A DNA stretch of 5,901 nucleotides from an uncultured Oscillospiraceae bacterium. GTDB lineage: Bacteria; Bacillota; Clostridia; Oscillospirales; Ruminococcaceae. The position numbers and the translations under genes were made by a program. This document shows positions 5,611 to 5,901 of the stretch, in pieces. Below the pieces are notes generated by a model that was not told the DNA's origin, did not search any database, and worked only from the letters and a program-made list of their open reading frames with translations. How positions within the stretch are numbered: the stretch's first letter is position 1; each line of letters begins with the position of its first letter. The stretch lies in the NCBI GenBank assembly GCA_910577365.1, contig CAJTMU010000120.1, positions 1-5,901 of the forward strand, written 5' to 3'.

Positions 5611-5901
5611 ATAAATGTGTAAAATGCAAAAGATTTCATTTCGCACAGTAGTAGCGCATTTAATTCTAAACTTGCGAAATTTATTTTAAGTAAGAAAATT
5701 TATAAACGTTACTGTCAATAGCCGCATAAAATCCGAGTGGTCAAGGGCGCTGAAAGCATAATTGAACTGAAGCCCTCACATGAATTTTCCGCAATCCGCT
5801 ATGGGAGCGGAATGAAGCGCAGCGAAACGGAGCTTTCACAGCAAAAATAGCGCAGTTTTGGGCAAAGCCGAAAATGAAGTGGTGCGGTTAATGGCGCTGA
5901 A
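5611..5901 (+). other. Probable untranslated leader or small-RNA region, with repeat-like sequence; no gene recognised
   Basis: Downstream of the divergent promoter about 290 bases hold no supportable gene on either strand. The AT-rich first part has an 8-bp inverted repeat ATTTCGCA/TGCGAAAT (5638-5645, 5673-5680). The second part is richer in GC, with a hairpin TCCGCT/AGCGGA (5795-5800, 5806-5811) and an imperfect 16-bp direct repeat at 5739-5754 and 5886-5901 (14 of 16 match, both ending GGCGCTGAA). A frame is open from 5816 to the window edge with no clear start. It could be a long 5' leader, a small RNA, or a dispersed intergenic repeat. Confidence 0.4.

Noticed and set aside
5615..5689. 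Short plus-strand frame starting MCKMQK right after the divergent promoter
   Set aside because: The ATG sits at the predicted transcription start with no ribosome binding site, and the peptide has no recognisable character.
5812..5850. 12-codon frame MKRSETELSQQK after a GGGAG
   Set aside because: Too short and placed in the loop-proximal arm of a hairpin; spacing to GGGAG is short. No evidence that it is a leader peptide.
1..5901. CRISPR arrays, tRNA/rRNA genes, insertion-sequence ends or transposase fragments
   Set aside because: No regularly spaced repeat array, cloverleaf sequence, terminal inverted repeats or transposase motifs were seen; the only tandem repeat is the coding 39-bp duplication.

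Overview
The window looks like a chromosomal segment from a mid-GC Firmicute, probably a gut Clostridium-relative of the Ruminococcus/Oscillospiraceae type. This is an inference from AGGAGG-type ribosome binding sites, sigma-A promoters with 17-bp spacers, compact co-directional gene pairs and the protein families present. No marker gene fixes the taxonomy.

Layout: on the plus strand, the left edge holds the 3' part of a LacI-family transcription regulator (1-387). Six bases later comes a 160-residue SUKH (SMI1/KNR4)-like protein (394-876). These converge on a minus-strand gene for a roughly 12-helix membrane protein of no family I recognise (964-2499). Two hairpins lie between the convergent genes; the one at 921-944 is a convincing terminator for the membrane protein gene. 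That gene carries a perfect, in-frame 39-bp tandem duplication (13 residues). It has its own strong extended -10 promoter (2570-2598), and further upstream lie an 18-bp near-palindrome and three GCACAAAA half-sites.

Right of a ~490-bp, mostly non-coding stretch is a minus-strand operon read from right to left: a PHP-domain metal-dependent phosphoesterase (4740-5432), an OmpR/PhoB-type response regulator (4030-4722) and a HAMP-containing sensor histidine kinase (2990-4033). Spacing is 17 bp between the first two genes, and the last two overlap by 4 bp with a TTG start for the kinase. The operon is driven by a perfect consensus promoter, TTGACA-17 bp-TATAAT (5519-5547). About 34 bp away a second, divergent promoter (5582-5610) points out of the window into a 290-bp AT-rich then repeat-like region with no recognisable gene.

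How the parts may work together: the kinase has almost no extracytoplasmic domain, so it probably senses the membrane itself or a membrane partner and phosphorylates Asp52 of the regulator. The nearest downstream gene on the same strand encodes the orphan membrane protein, whose promoter region has repeated elements suitable for regulator binding. It is therefore a candidate target or partner, but this link is inferred from position only.
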